A stretch of 64,000 bases of DNA from Selenobaculum gibii (GCF_030273445.1 NZ_CP120678.1:845501-909500); one strand, 5' to 3'. Positions 8,726-17,302 are shown, counted from the first letter of the stretch. Numbers and translations are program-made. The notes: generated from the sequence alone by a model not told the origin.

Positions 8726-10371
8726 TGGGTCAATTGAACGAAACCTTAAGTAAGCAAAAACTAAGGGGTGGTTATTATACACCCCAGGTTATTTCTGACT
8801 TTTTATGCAAGTGGAGTATTAATTTGAAAACAAATAGCGTTCTAGAACCGAGTTGCGGAGATGGAAGTTTCATTGAGTCAGCAATAAATAGATATAAGGA
8901 ATTAAATATTGATGTACGTGAAATTGAAGAAAGAATTACTGGTGTTGAATTAATTGATGAAGAAGCTGGTAAAGCAAAAGAGCGTGCTAAGATTTTAGAA
9001 CTAAAAAAAAGTCCTATTATTAACGGTGATTTCTTCGGTTTTATAAAGAAAAATAGAGATAAGAAGTATGATGTAGTTATTGGAAATCCGCCGTTTATAC
9101 GGTATCAAAATTTTCCGGAGGAGCACCGTAAAATAGCCATCGAAATGATGCAAAACTTAGGTTTGAAACCGAATAGGTTAACAAATATCTGGGTTCCATT
9201 CCTTGTAGTATCAGCATCATTGCTAAATGAAAACGGAAAGCTAGCAATGGTAATACCAGCGGAATTATTCCAAGTGAAATATGCGGCAGAAACTAGAATA
9301 TTCTTATCTCAATTCTTCGAACGCATCACAATAGTTACATTCAAAAAATTAGTTTTTGAGAGAATACAACAAGAAGTGGTTTTGTTACTATGCGAAAAAA
9401 GAGTAAGTCATGGAAGCGGTATTCGTGTTATTGAATGTGAAAGTTTAGATGATTTAAACACGATTGACTTTGTATCTATTAATGGATCAAATGTAAAACC
9501 AGTAGATCATAGCGCAGAAAAATGGACCAAATATTTCTTAAATGAAGAAGAAATACTACTTTTAAGAAGATTGAAAAACGACAGGAGAATTATGGCTTGC
9601 AAGGAGATCTTTGATACCGAAGTTGGGTTAGTAACTGGCAGAAATGAATTCTTTATGATGAAAGAAAACCAGACAAAAGAATGGAATTTAGAAGAATACA
9701 CAATCCCTGTTGTAAGTAAATCAAATCAACTTAAGGGAATTAATTTTTCAGATAAAGATTTCCACGATAATTCTACAGCACAAAAAGCAACTCACCTATT
9801 TTTACCACCCGATGAAGACTTTGATCAACTACCAGATGTATGCCAAAAATATATTAAATATGGTGAGGAGAATGGATTCCATCAAGGTTATAAAACTCGG
9901 ATTAGGAAACGCTGGTATATAACTCCATCAAGATGGGTTCCGGATGCTTTTGCGTTAAGGCAGGTTGGCGAGTATCCGAAAATTATTCTAAATGAAACAG
10001 GAGCTTCATCAACAGATACAATTCATAGAGTCAGATTTAAGGAGGGTGTCAACAAAAAGTTAGCAGTTGTTTCATTCTTAAATTCATTAACTTTTGCATT
10101 CTCAGAGGTAACTGGTCGAAGTTATGGTGGAGGAGTTATGACATTTGAACCATCTGAAACTGTAGAAATCAGGATTCCAAAATTTGATGGTTTTACAATA
10201 GATTTTAATGAGATCGATACTTTAATAAGAAAAAGAGAAATCGAAAAAGTGTTAGATATTGTAGATGAAGCATTGTTGATTAAGCATCATGGCTTTAGTA
10301 GAGACGAAGTTGAACAGATGCGTGGAATTTGGAAAAAGTTATCTCAGCGAAGAGCCAATAGAAAAAAATAA
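8725..10371 (+). CDS. N6-adenine DNA methyltransferase (TaqI/Eco57I class)
   Basis: A 548-residue class I SAM-dependent methylase. The N-terminal GGYYTPQ motif is the usual substrate-binding lead-in. Motif I is EPSCGDGSF (41-49) and motif IV is NPPF (121-124). The rest, with RKRWYITPSRW around residue 395, is a target-recognition region. The ATG at 8725 shares one base with the stop codon of the endonuclease-methylase. A second methylase beside a type IIG enzyme usually modifies the other strand of an asymmetric site, which is the most likely job here. No separate endonuclease gene follows. Confidence 0.85.
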   Translation: MGQLNETLSKQKLRGGYYTPQVISDFLCKWSINLKTNSVLEPSCGDGSFIESAINRYKELNIDVREIEERITGVELIDEEAGKAKERAKILELKKSPIINGDFFGFIKKNRDKKYDVVIGNPPFIRYQNFPEEHRKIAIEMMQNLGLKPNRLTNIWVPFLVVSASLLNENGKLAMVIPAELFQVKYAAETRIFLSQFFERITIVTFKKLVFERIQQEVVLLLCEKRVSHGSGIRVIECESLDDLNTIDFVSINGSNVKPVDHSAEKWTKYFLNEEEILLLRRLKNDRRIMACKEIFDTEVGLVTGRNEFFMMKENQTKEWNLEEYTIPVVSKSNQLKGINFSDKDFHDNSTAQKATHLFLPPDEDFDQLPDVCQKYIKYGEENGFHQGYKTRIRKRWYITPSRWVPDAFALRQVGEYPKIILNETGASSTDTIHRVRFKEGVNKKLAVVSFLNSLTFAFSEVTGRSYGGGVMTFEPSETVEIRIPKFDGFTIDFNEIDTLIRKREIEKVLDIVDEALLIKHHGFSRDEVEQMRGIWKKLSQRRANRKK

Positions 10372-10494
10372 TAGTTTCTGATATGTTTGTTTCTTTTAAT
10401 ATAAAGAAGTATAGTTGATTTAATGCGAAGCAGTTCAATAAAACTAAAGGCTAGGATAATCAAGAATGGCTGTTAAATAGCTGGTAAAGACGAG

Positions 10495-10530
10495 TCGCCA
10501 ATCCAAATTTGGATTGGCGATTTATCTTTT
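10495..10530 (+). terminator. Intrinsic terminator of the RM operon
   Basis: Perfect 13-bp arms TCGCCAATCCAAA (10495-10507) and 10508-10520, followed by TTTATCTTTT. Confidence 0.85.
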
Positions 10531-10601
10531 GTCCTGTTTATATTGTAGACGCTGTGTTATAATAAACAACAATACATAACACAAAAGGCTGGTGCGATAA
10601 A

Positions 10602-12359
10602 TTGAAGCAATCAAAAGAAAATATACAGCAAATTGCCATCTATTCTCGTAAATCTAAATTTACAGGTAAGGGTGAAAGTATAGAAAATCAAATAGAGCTT
10701 TGCAAACAGTATATCCGTACCCATTACCAAAATTGCAACGACGAAGGTATCCTGATATATGAAGATGAAGGATTTTCGGGAAAAAATACAGAGCGTCCTA
10801 AGTTTAAAAAGATGATGAGTGATGCAAGGGCAAAGAAGTTTTCTGCGATTGTCTGCTATCGCCTTGACCGTATAAGCCGTAATATTGGTGACTTTGCTAA
10901 GTTGATTGAAGAATTGGACGGGTTGAAAGTTTCTTTTGTTTCTATTAAAGAGCAATTTGACACTTCATCACCTATGGGTAGGGCCATGATGTATATTTCC
11001 TCTGTGTTTTCACAACTGGAGCGTGAAACGATAGCCGAACGCATACGTGATAATATGCATGAGTTATCCAAAACCGGCCGTTGGCTTGGTGGCGTATCGC
11101 CTACAGGTTATGTTTCTGAACAGGTGGAGAATGTAACAATAGACGGGAAAACCAAAAAAGCTTGTAAGTTGAAACTTATTCCCGAAGAAGCAGAAACTGT
11201 TCAAGAGATTTACAGAGTGTTTTTGGAAGCCAATTCATTAACGAAAACCGAAACTTACTTTATTCAAAACGGTTATAAAACGAAAAATAAGAAACTATTT
11301 ACCCGCTTTGCACTCCGTAATATCCTTACCAATCCTGTATATATGATTGCTGACGAGGATGCTCATCATTACTTAATCGAAAATGAGGTAGACTTGTTTT
11401 CTGAACAAAAAGATTTTGATGGCAAGCATGGTGTTATGGCATATAACCGTACAATTCAAAAAACAGGTAAGACGAATCAAATACGCCCGATGAACGAGTG
11501 GATTGTATCTGTGGGTAAACATATGGGACTGATTAAAGGAGCGGAATGGATAAAGGTGCAGGAATATTTAGATCAAAATCGGTCGAAGTCTTTCCGCAAG
11601 CCTCGTAGTAATGTTGCACTTCTTTCTGGCCTTTTATTTTGCACTTGCGGCGACTATATGCGGCCTAAACTTAGCCAACGGAAGAATGCGCAAGGCGAGC
11701 TTATTTATTCTTATCTTTGTGCCATGAAAGAAAAGAGCCGTTCTTATGTCTGCCAGATGAAGAACGCCAACGGAAATTTGCTGGATCGAGTTGTTTGTGA
11801 AGAAATAAAAAGACTTGGCTCAGATAGTTCAGAATTTATCCATGAACTTGAACTTGGGAAAAAACAATTGGAAGGCAATCGTGAAAAATATGACGATAAT
11901 CTAGATCGATTGCGTGGTTCAATTGCGGAAGTTGAAAAAGAGATTAACGCATTGGTATCGTCTTTATCCAAAGCGACAGGTACAGCAGCCGAAGGCTATA
12001 TCGTTAAACAAATTGATGAGCTGCACGGTAAGGGCGAAATTATGAAAAGTCGTATTGCTGAGATGGAGAGTCTCACAGCCAATCATGCTCTATCTGATAT
12101 TGAGTTTGATATTATTCGTCAGATGCTAACAAATTTTCGGGATACGATAGACGATATGAGCGTTGAACAAAAACGCGCCGCCCTACGCACCTTTGTGAAA
12201 AAGGTAGTTTGGGACGGCGAGAATGTTCATGTGTATTTATTTGGTTCTGATGACAGCAGCGGTATCGAATTGCCGCCGGATGACTTCCTTTTAAATCACA
12301 ACGGAAGTGCCGAAAATGTGGGGAATATTACTGAGCCGTTATGTGAGGATAGCAAATGA
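10602..12359 (+). CDS. Large serine recombinase at the sigK junction (SpoIVCA-like role)
   Basis: A 585-residue large serine recombinase. The resolvase catalytic domain covers about 10-160 with nucleophile S15 (IYSRKS) and YRLDRISRN. A recombinase domain spans about 165-275, a zinc ribbon with CTCG and YLCAMKEKSRSYVCQ about 345-390, and a coiled coil about 420-510. The start is TTG 10602 with only a weak ribosome site, which suits a rarely expressed enzyme. Its TGA stop (12357-12359) is part of the AATGA core, after which sigma-K sequence begins. By analogy with SpoIVCA and the C. difficile skin recombinase, it should excise the element in the mother cell to rebuild sigK. A mother-cell promoter was not identified. 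Confidence 0.85.
   Translation: MKQSKENIQQIAIYSRKSKFTGKGESIENQIELCKQYIRTHYQNCNDEGILIYEDEGFSGKNTERPKFKKMMSDARAKKFSAIVCYRLDRISRNIGDFAKLIEELDGLKVSFVSIKEQFDTSSPMGRAMMYISSVFSQLERETIAERIRDNMHELSKTGRWLGGVSPTGYVSEQVENVTIDGKTKKACKLKLIPEEAETVQEIYRVFLEANSLTKTETYFIQNGYKTKNKKLFTRFALRNILTNPVYMIADEDAHHYLIENEVDLFSEQKDFDGKHGVMAYNRTIQKTGKTNQIRPMNEWIVSVGKHMGLIKGAEWIKVQEYLDQNRSKSFRKPRSNVALLSGLLFCTCGDYMRPKLSQRKNAQGELIYSYLCAMKEKSRSYVCQMKNANGNLLDRVVCEEIKRLGSDSSEFIHELELGKKQLEGNREKYDDNLDRLRGSIAEVEKEINALVSSLSKATGTAAEGYIVKQIDELHGKGEIMKSRIAEMESLTANHALSDIEFDIIRQMLTNFRDTIDDMSVEQKRAALRTFVKKVVWDGENVHVYLFGSDDSSGIELPPDDFLLNHNGSAENVGNITEPLCEDSK
12355..12359 (+). other. Putative attachment core AATGA at the element-sigK boundary
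   Basis: AATGA encodes the start of the conserved Asn-Glu of sigma-K (NEILMHLR). The same AATGA is the reported crossover core of the B. subtilis skin element. Upstream sequence belongs to the recombinase and downstream sequence to sigma-K, so the boundary is sharp. The partner site beside the 5' half of sigK lies outside the window. Confidence 0.65.
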
Positions 12360-12723
12360 GATTTTAATGCATTTGCGTAGCACCAGACGGGTTCGTAGTG
12401 AAGTGAGTCTTTATGATCCAATCGGAGTAGATAAAGAGGGTAATGAAATAGTTTTACTTGATATTCTTGGAACAGAAGCTGATGTAGTTGCAGAAACGGT
12501 AGAAAATAAATGTGAAAATGAACGACTAGCAAAGCAAATGGATTTGTTAACGAAACGCGAACGGATGGTTTTAAATTTACGGTTTGGTATCCCAAATGGC
12601 GCTCGTAAAACGCAGCGTGATATTGCCAAAATGCTTGGAATATCACGTAGCTATGTATCACGTATTGAAAAAAAAGCTGTGGAACGAATTGGGAAACGGT
12701 TAAATAATGATGAAAAAGTCTAA
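12355..12723 (+). CDS. sigK: 3' half of split sporulation sigma factor sigma-K
   Basis: From NEILMHLR onward the frame encodes the end of region 2 through region 4 of a sporulation sigma factor. VSLYDPIGVDKEGNEI is characteristic of sigma-K and differs from sigma-E at this place. The helix-turn-helix of region 4 is KTQRDIAKMLGISRSYVSR. The promoter-binding 5' half (start through region 2.4) is missing. The frame continues upstream to ATG 12307, but those residues come from the recombinase region read in another frame. The gene would be functional only after excision of the element. It could equally be a permanently broken gene if the 5' half is lost. Confidence 0.85.
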   Translation, partial: NEILMHLRSTRRVRSEVSLYDPIGVDKEGNEIVLLDILGTEADVVAETVENKCENERLAKQMDLLTKRERMVLNLRFGIPNGARKTQRDIAKMLGISRSYVSRIEKKAVERIGKRLNNDEKV

Positions 12724-12735
12724 AATACATATCGC

Positions 12736-12862
12736 CTAATGATTAGCGTACTTTAGAGTTCTGACTCATTAGGAGGAAAGATATATTTGGTAAGAGTCTG
12801 GATAAATGCGGCTAGGATTCAGATGGAGTAAAAAACTCTACTTGATTTAAGTCTATTTTATC
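12736..12862 (+). ncRNA. Candidate structured RNA element, copy A
   Basis: A stem CTAATGA/TCATTAG (12736-12742 with 12766-12772) is followed by a compact core at 12801-12862. In the core, GATAAAT pairs with ATTTTATC, GGCT (12810-12813) pairs with AGTC, and TCAGATGGA pairs across an A-rich loop with the CTACTTGA side. The same core recurs at 17199-17256 before gatC with several arm changes that keep pairing. I do not recognise it as a known riboswitch. It lies after sigK and before the CsoR operator and copA. Confidence 0.5.
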
Positions 12863-12894
12863 ATAACAAGATAAAACAATTTTTTCCAAAGAGG

Positions 12895-12930
12895 AAAGTT
12901 CATTTGTTTATTGACAAATGAACTTTTTTA
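12895..12930 (+). terminator. Intrinsic terminator downstream of sigK and RNA copy A
   Basis: Arms AAAGTTCATTTGT (12895-12907) and 12914-12926 are perfectly complementary around TTATTG and run into a T-stretch. It would stop transcription from sigK and RNA copy A before the copper operon. Confidence 0.8.
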
Positions 12931-12931
12931 T

Positions 12932-12987
12932 GTTTAAGTAATAATATAATACCCCACCCCGTGGGGGTATTATATTATTACTTAAAC
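12932..12987 (+). promoter_or_regulatory. CsoR-type operator and promoter of copA
   Basis: Two perfect 24-base arms (12932-12955 and 12964-12987) surround an eight-base centre. The inner part TACCCCAC...GTGGGGGTA matches the G/C-tract palindromes bound by CsoR copper repressors. A perfect -10 box TATAAT sits inside the left arm at 12945-12950. TTGACA at 12911-12916 is too far for a normal -35, so the exact promoter is uncertain. A csoR gene lies at the end of the operon. Confidence 0.75.
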
Positions 12988-13032
12988 GAGAGCATATTAC
13001 TAGATAAGAATTATAGGTAAAAAAGGATGAAT

Positions 13033-15573
13033 ATGATGAAAAAAATTTTTAATGTCATTGGCATGTCTTGTTCGGCCTGTTCGTCAAGTATAGGGAAGAC
13101 AGTACGTAGATTAGAAGGGGTAAAAGCGGTCAATGTAAATTTATTAACGAATACAATGCAGGTTGAATTTGATGAAAATGTTATTACAACGGGTGCGATT
13201 TGCCAGGCTGTGAAAGAAAGTGGGTATGGAGCAAATCTAGCAGATGGAAAAAAGTCAGCAAAAAATGAGAATACAGAAAAAGATATAGTAGAACAAATGT
13301 GGTTTCGATTAAAAAATTCTTTTTTATTCATGATTCCACTTATGTATATTTCTATGCATCATATGTTTACTTACCCACTTCCAGCGATATTTCATGGCAC
13401 TGAGAATGCAATTACGTATGCATTTTCACAATTTTTATTAACGTTACCAATTCTTTATGTAAATCGTAAATACTATATTGTTGGTTTTAAATCGCTACTA
13501 AGTGGACACCCCAATATGGACTCATTAATCGCTATTGGATCAGGTGCAGCATTTATCTATGGAGTTGGAGCAATTTTTGCAATTGGACATGGTCTGGGGA
13601 TTGGAGATTTTGAATATGTAAAACAATATATGGGGGATTTATACTTTGAATCTGCCGCGATGATTTTGACTTTAATTACTTTAGGAAAATATTTAGAGAC
13701 AAAATCAAAGCGCAAAACCTCTGAGGCAATTGAAAAACTATTGCAGTTGACACCGAAGCAAGCAACGGTTATTCGGGATGGAAAAGAAGTGGATTTATCT
13801 GTAGAGGAAATTATTGTCGGTGATATTGTGATTGTAAAGCCTGGACAAAGTATTGCTGTAGATGGAGTAATAACAAGTGGAACTTCATTTGTCGATGAAT
13901 CTATGCTTACTGGAGAAAGCCTTCCTGTTGAAAAGAATGTTGGAGACTTAGTAATTGCAGCTACTTTAAATAAATCTGGTGTATTTGAATTTAAAGCAAC
14001 AAAAGTAGGAAAAGATACAACATTGGCACAGATTATTCAATTGGTTGAGTCTGCGAGTGCAAGCAAAGCGCCTATTGCACGTTTAGCTGATAAAGTAAGC
14101 GGGATTTTTGTACCTGTTGTTATTGGTATTGCTATTTTATCCGCAGCAATATGGATTTTAGTTGGTGAGAGTATTACTTTTGCCTTATCGATAGGGATTG
14201 CTGTACTCGTTATTTCCTGCCCTTGTGCTTTAGGGCTTGCAACTCCTGTTGCAATTATGGTTGGTACAGGAAAAGGTGCGGAAAATGGAATTTTAATAAA
14301 ATCAGCAGAAAGCCTTGAATTGGCGCATAAAGTGTGTACAGTTGTACTTGATAAGACGGGGACAATTACGGAAGGAAAGCCCAGTATAACAGATATTGTT
14401 ACTTTTGGCTTCATGACAAAAATGGATTTATTGACGTTAGCCGCTAGTTTGGAGAAGAATTCAGAGCATCCACTTGCTCGAGCAATTTTAGAGTATGCTG
14501 AAGACTGGGCAATGCCGATAAACTCAGTGGAAAACTTCATGGCAATTTCTGGGTATGGTGTGAGTGGAAAAATAAAAGGCAAAATTTTTTATGGAGGAAA
14601 TTTACGGCTATTGAAAGAAAAAAGTATTTTTCAAGATGCTTTTGCCAAAGAAGGCGAAAAATTTGCTAAACAAGGCAAGACGCCATTATATTTCTTTGAT
14701 GATCATACGTTATTAGGGATTATTGCAGTTGCAGATGTAGTAAAGCCAAATAGTAAAATGGCAATTGATTCTTTAGTTAAATCGGGAATTGAAGTCATTA
14801 TGCTGACTGGTGATAATCAATCCACCGCAAAGGCGATTCAGTCGATCGTAGGTGTGCCAAAAGTTATTGCTGAAGTTTTGCCCCAAGATAAGGAAAAAGT
14901 AATCCGAGATTTACAAGCGGAAGGAAAAGTTGTCGCAATGGTAGGTGATGGAATCAATGACGCACCTGCACTAACACGTGCTGACGTTGGCATTGCAATT
15001 GGTGCGGGGACGGATATTGCCGTAGAGTCGGCAGACATTGTGTTAATGAAAAATGATTTACTTGATGTAGTGAATGCCATTGCGCTGAGTAAAGCGGTAA
15101 TTAAAAATATTAAACAAAATTTATTTTGGGCGTTTTTCTACAATTGTATTGGAATTCCACTTGCAGCGGGTGTATTTTTCACTTTGTGGGGACTAAAGTT
15201 AAATCCAATGTTTGGAGCGGCTGCGATGAGCTTAAGTTCTGTATGTGTAGTAAGTAACGCACTTAGATTAAAATTATTTAAATTTCAGGTAACAGAAAAA
15301 ATTTCTGTTTATCATATGAAAAATGAAAAGCCACGCGTAAAAAAAGGAGCGATACAAATGAAAAAAGTAATCACAATTGAAGGAATGATGTGCAAACATT
15401 GTCAAGGAAAAGTTGAAAAAATTCTCAAAGAAATTGATGGTGTAACAAACGTTGAAGTGAATTTAGAAGAAAAGACAGCGACGGTTATGATGGATAAGGT
15501 GATTGATGATCGATTATTGACTGAACCAATTGTCGATGCCGATTATGAAGTTTTAAACATTCAAGAAAAATAA
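13033..15573 (+). CDS. copA: Copper-exporting P1B-type ATPase with C-terminal CopZ-like domain
   Basis: A P-type ATPase of about 846 residues. Numbered from the in-frame ATG 13027, the N-terminal HMA domain has GMSCSAC (C15, C18). The TGES actuator motif follows, then CPC (398-400) in a membrane helix, the phosphorylated D442 in DKTGT, and GDGINDAP near 640. After the last helices an unusual second HMA domain (CKHC, 789-792) is joined by a short linker. It pumps Cu(I) out of the cytoplasm. In-frame ATGs lie at 13027, 13033 and 13036; AAGG at 13023-13026 is too near the first, so 13033 or 13036 is preferred. It is regulated through the adjacent CsoR operator. Confidence 0.9.
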   Translation: MMKKIFNVIGMSCSACSSSIGKTVRRLEGVKAVNVNLLTNTMQVEFDENVITTGAICQAVKESGYGANLADGKKSAKNENTEKDIVEQMWFRLKNSFLFMIPLMYISMHHMFTYPLPAIFHGTENAITYAFSQFLLTLPILYVNRKYYIVGFKSLLSGHPNMDSLIAIGSGAAFIYGVGAIFAIGHGLGIGDFEYVKQYMGDLYFESAAMILTLITLGKYLETKSKRKTSEAIEKLLQLTPKQATVIRDGKEVDLSVEEIIVGDIVIVKPGQSIAVDGVITSGTSFVDESMLTGESLPVEKNVGDLVIAATLNKSGVFEFKATKVGKDTTLAQIIQLVESASASKAPIARLADKVSGIFVPVVIGIAILSAAIWILVGESITFALSIGIAVLVISCPCALGLATPVAIMVGTGKGAENGILIKSAESLELAHKVCTVVLDKTGTITEGKPSITDIVTFGFMTKMDLLTLAASLEKNSEHPLARAILEYAEDWAMPINSVENFMAISGYGVSGKIKGKIFYGGNLRLLKEKSIFQDAFAKEGEKFAKQGKTPLYFFDDHTLLGIIAVADVVKPNSKMAIDSLVKSGIEVIMLTGDNQSTAKAIQSIVGVPKVIAEVLPQDKEKVIRDLQAEGKVVAMVGDGINDAPALTRADVGIAIGAGTDIAVESADIVLMKNDLLDVVNAIALSKAVIKNIKQNLFWAFFYNCIGIPLAAGVFFTLWGLKLNPMFGAAAMSLSSVCVVSNALRLKLFKFQVTEKISVYHMKNEKPRVKKGAIQMKKVITIEGMMCKHCQGKVEKILKEIDGVTNVEVNLEEKTATVMMDKVIDDRLLTEPIVDADYEVLNIQEK
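15358..15573 (+). CDS. copZ: Nested in-frame start for a free CopZ copper chaperone
   Basis: Within the 3' end of copA, AAAAGGAG at about 15341-15348 precedes ATG 15358 by a normal distance. The frame from there encodes a complete 71-residue HMA protein ([16 protein letters not shown] onward), the usual size of CopZ. The same bases thus can give both a copA-fused domain and a separate chaperone that would deliver Cu(I) to CopA and to CsoR. Alternatively an ancestral separate copZ lost the copA stop codon and is now only a domain. Confidence 0.55.
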   Translation: MKKVITIEGMMCKHCQGKVEKILKEIDGVTNVEVNLEEKTATVMMDKVIDDRLLTEPIVDADYEVLNIQEK

Positions 15574-15598
15574 GCAGATTTGGTTTGAGGAGTCAATT

Positions 15599-15862
15599 AT
15601 GCAGGCAGATGCAGAGAAAATTATGCGGTTATTGAAAACTGCACGTGGACAAATGGATGGGATTATCCGAATGGTTGAAGAAAATCGTTATTGTGTCGAT
15701 ATTTCTAATCAGGTGTTAGCGACACGAGCTTTGCTCCATACCGTGAATAAAGAAATTGTTAAAGCACATATGGAGCATTGTATAAAACAAGCTTTTCAAA
15801 CAGACAAAGAAGAAGAAAAGATTGAAGAGTTTTTGGTGATGATGGATAAAATGATGAAGTAA
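15599..15862 (+). CDS. csoR: CsoR-family copper-sensing repressor
   Basis: An 87-residue all-helical CsoR/RcnR protein. The Cu(I)-binding residues of CsoR are all present with the right spacing: C32, H57 and C61. It follows copA by 25 bases with GAGGAG ahead of ATG 15599, so it is the last gene of the copper operon. It would repress the operon through the palindrome at 12932-12987 and release it on copper binding. Confidence 0.9.
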   Translation: MQADAEKIMRLLKTARGQMDGIIRMVEENRYCVDISNQVLATRALLHTVNKEIVKAHMEHCIKQAFQTDKEEEKIEEFLVMMDKMMK

Positions 15863-15877
15863 TGTGAGTTTTATGGG

Positions 15878-15914
15878 CAGATGTATTGCGGAGCGATACA
15901 TCTGTGTTTTTTTA
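15878..15914 (+). terminator. Intrinsic terminator after csoR
   Basis: CAGATGTAT (15878-15886) pairs with ATACATCTG (15896-15904), followed by TGTTTTTTT. Confidence 0.8.
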
Positions 15915-15957
15915 GAAAAAGGCTAAAATAAGTGAGGCATTATTAGTATATATAGGG

Positions 15958-15963
15958 TATAAT
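15958..15963 (+). promoter_or_regulatory. -10 box of dapA
   Basis: TATAAT lies about 95 bases before the dapA start. The matching -35 region near 15935-15940 is weak. No lysine riboswitch sequence was found in the leader. Confidence 0.4.
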
Positions 15964-16057
15964 GGTAAGGGTTTTGTTTATATTTTTATTAGTGAGAATT
16001 ATTAAGTACTGGTAAGCTCGTTAATTAAATGAGTAATTTCTAGGGAGGTCGGAAAGT

Positions 16058-16942
16058 TTGAAAGAAATTATGTTTAAAGGTGCTGGGGTAGCTATTATTA
16101 CTCCTTTTAATGAAACTGGAATTGATTTTAATGAACTTGCGCGGTTAATTGATTTCAACATTGAAAATGGAACAGATGCTATCATTATTACGGGAACAAC
16201 GGGTGAGTCAGCAACGATGACCGATGAAGAACATAAAGAGGCCATAAAATTTACTATAAATCATGTAAATAAAAGAATTCCTGTAATCGCTGGTACTGGA
16301 TCTAATGATACTGCATATGCTATGCAATTATCGAAATATGCTCAGGAAGTTGGTGCAGATGGATTACTTCTTGTAACACCATATTATAATAAATGTTCAC
16401 AAAAAGGACTAATTAAACACTTCACTTATATTGCGGATCATACAAATATTCCGATTATTTTATATAATGTACCTTCACGTACTGGAGTAAACATCGCGCT
16501 TGATACTTATATTGAACTTGCAAAACATCCGCGAATTGTAGCGGTAAAGGAAGCGAGCGGAGATTTATCAGCAATTATTAAAATAAAAGAAGCTTGTGGT
16601 GATAATCTTCATATCTATTCTGGTAACGATGATCAGATTGTACCAATTTTATCGATTGGCGGTATAGGCGTTATTTCTGTATTATCTAATGTTATGCCAA
16701 AAGAAGCGCATGATATTTGTCAGCTTTATTTTGATGGCAAAGTAAAAGAAAGTGCCGAGTTACAAATTAAATTATTAACGTTAATCAATACACTTTTTAT
16801 TGAAGTGAATCCTATTCCAGTAAAAACTGCATTAGGTTTAATGGGGTACAAGGTTGGCGATTTGCGGATGCCACTTTGTGAAATGGCAGAAGGAAACCTT
16901 GCAAAATTAAAAGAAGTACTTTCTACGCATAAATTGATATAA
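16058..16942 (+). CDS. dapA: 4-hydroxy-tetrahydrodipicolinate synthase
   Basis: A 294-residue TIM-barrel aldolase of normal length. It condenses pyruvate with aspartate semialdehyde, the first step toward diaminopimelate, lysine and spore dipicolinate. It carries GTTGESATMTDEEH, the Tyr in LYNVPSRTG and the Schiff-base Lys in VAVKEASGD. The start is TTG 16058, eight bases after GGAGGT (16044-16049). It stands alone, with a terminator before and a hairpin after. dapL of the same pathway is 6 kb away on the other strand. Confidence 0.93.
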   Translation: MKEIMFKGAGVAIITPFNETGIDFNELARLIDFNIENGTDAIIITGTTGESATMTDEEHKEAIKFTINHVNKRIPVIAGTGSNDTAYAMQLSKYAQEVGADGLLLVTPYYNKCSQKGLIKHFTYIADHTNIPIILYNVPSRTGVNIALDTYIELAKHPRIVAVKEASGDLSAIIKIKEACGDNLHIYSGNDDQIVPILSIGGIGVISVLSNVMPKEAHDICQLYFDGKVKESAELQIKLLTLINTLFIEVNPIPVKTALGLMGYKVGDLRMPLCEMAEGNLAKLKEVLSTHKLI

Positions 16943-17020
16943 GGTCTGTAGAGAATCTAAAAAATATTATTAGATGAGTAATATTTTATATAAGATAAAT
17001 TAACTTTTGTAAAAATTTTT

Positions 17021-17065
17021 TAGGGGTAGATAAAAAATACCGTAGGTATTGCTTATCTACCCCTA
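17021..17065. terminator. Hairpin after dapA
   Basis: TAGGGGTAGATAA (17021-17033) pairs with 17053-17065, and AATACC/GGTATT extends the stem inside. A T-run precedes it and none follows, so on the plus strand it is not a textbook terminator. Read from the minus strand it would be one. It is probably the end of the dapA transcript. Confidence 0.5.
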
Positions 17066-17097
17066 TATCGTGATATAATATAAGTTATTATTACTAT

Positions 17098-17126
17098 TTG
17101 ACAATTTAGTTAATCTAAAGACTAAT
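17098..17126 (+). promoter_or_regulatory. Promoter of the gatCAB leader
   Basis: TTGACA at 17098-17103 and ACTAAT at 17121-17126 are 17 bases apart. Transcription would start near 17133 and give a leader of about 170 bases containing RNA copy B. Another TATAAT at 17074-17079 lacks a good -35 box. Confidence 0.55.
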
Positions 17127-17133
17127 TCGCTTT

Positions 17134-17256
17134 AAGTATCCCATTTTCTATAAGTGAGAGCTGTAACTATAGGGCATAGACAAGCGGCTAAGTCTCTAGA
17201 TAAGGTGGCTTGCATCAGATGGAATAAAACTCCACTTGAGAAAAGTCTAATTTATC
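17134..17256 (+). ncRNA. Candidate structured leader RNA, copy B, before gatC
   Basis: The core at 17199-17256 matches copy A (12801-12862) along its length. GATAAGG pairs with AATTTATC, GGCT with AGTC, and TCAGATGGA (17215-17223) with TCCACTTGA (17231-17239). The segment AAGTCTANTTTATC is conserved in both. Upstream there is a CTATA/TATAG stem and an AGAC/GTCT stem. No terminator or sequestered start is evident before gatC, so the mode of action, if any, is unknown. Confidence 0.5.
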
Positions 17257-17302
17257 AAATTTTTATACTAAATTGTATAGACTAAAACTGGATGGTGAAA
17301 AA

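Noticed and set aside
12307-12354. N-terminal extension of the sigma-K frame up to ATG 12307
   Set aside because: These codons overlap the recombinase gene in another frame and do not resemble sigma-K. They read through the element boundary by chance.
14037-14582. Minus-strand open frame inside copA
   Set aside because: A shadow of the strongly conserved P-type ATPase frame, with no ribosome site or recognisable product. The same holds for long antisense frames in groEL, thiL and the aldehyde dehydrogenase gene.
15915-16057. Lysine riboswitch before dapA
   Set aside because: The leader is too short and lacks the conserved L-box segments.
16943-17300. T-box riboswitch before gatCAB
   Set aside because: The diagnostic T-box sequence GGTGG-ACCGCG and a specifier stem are absent. 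Only the unidentified repeated RNA core is present.
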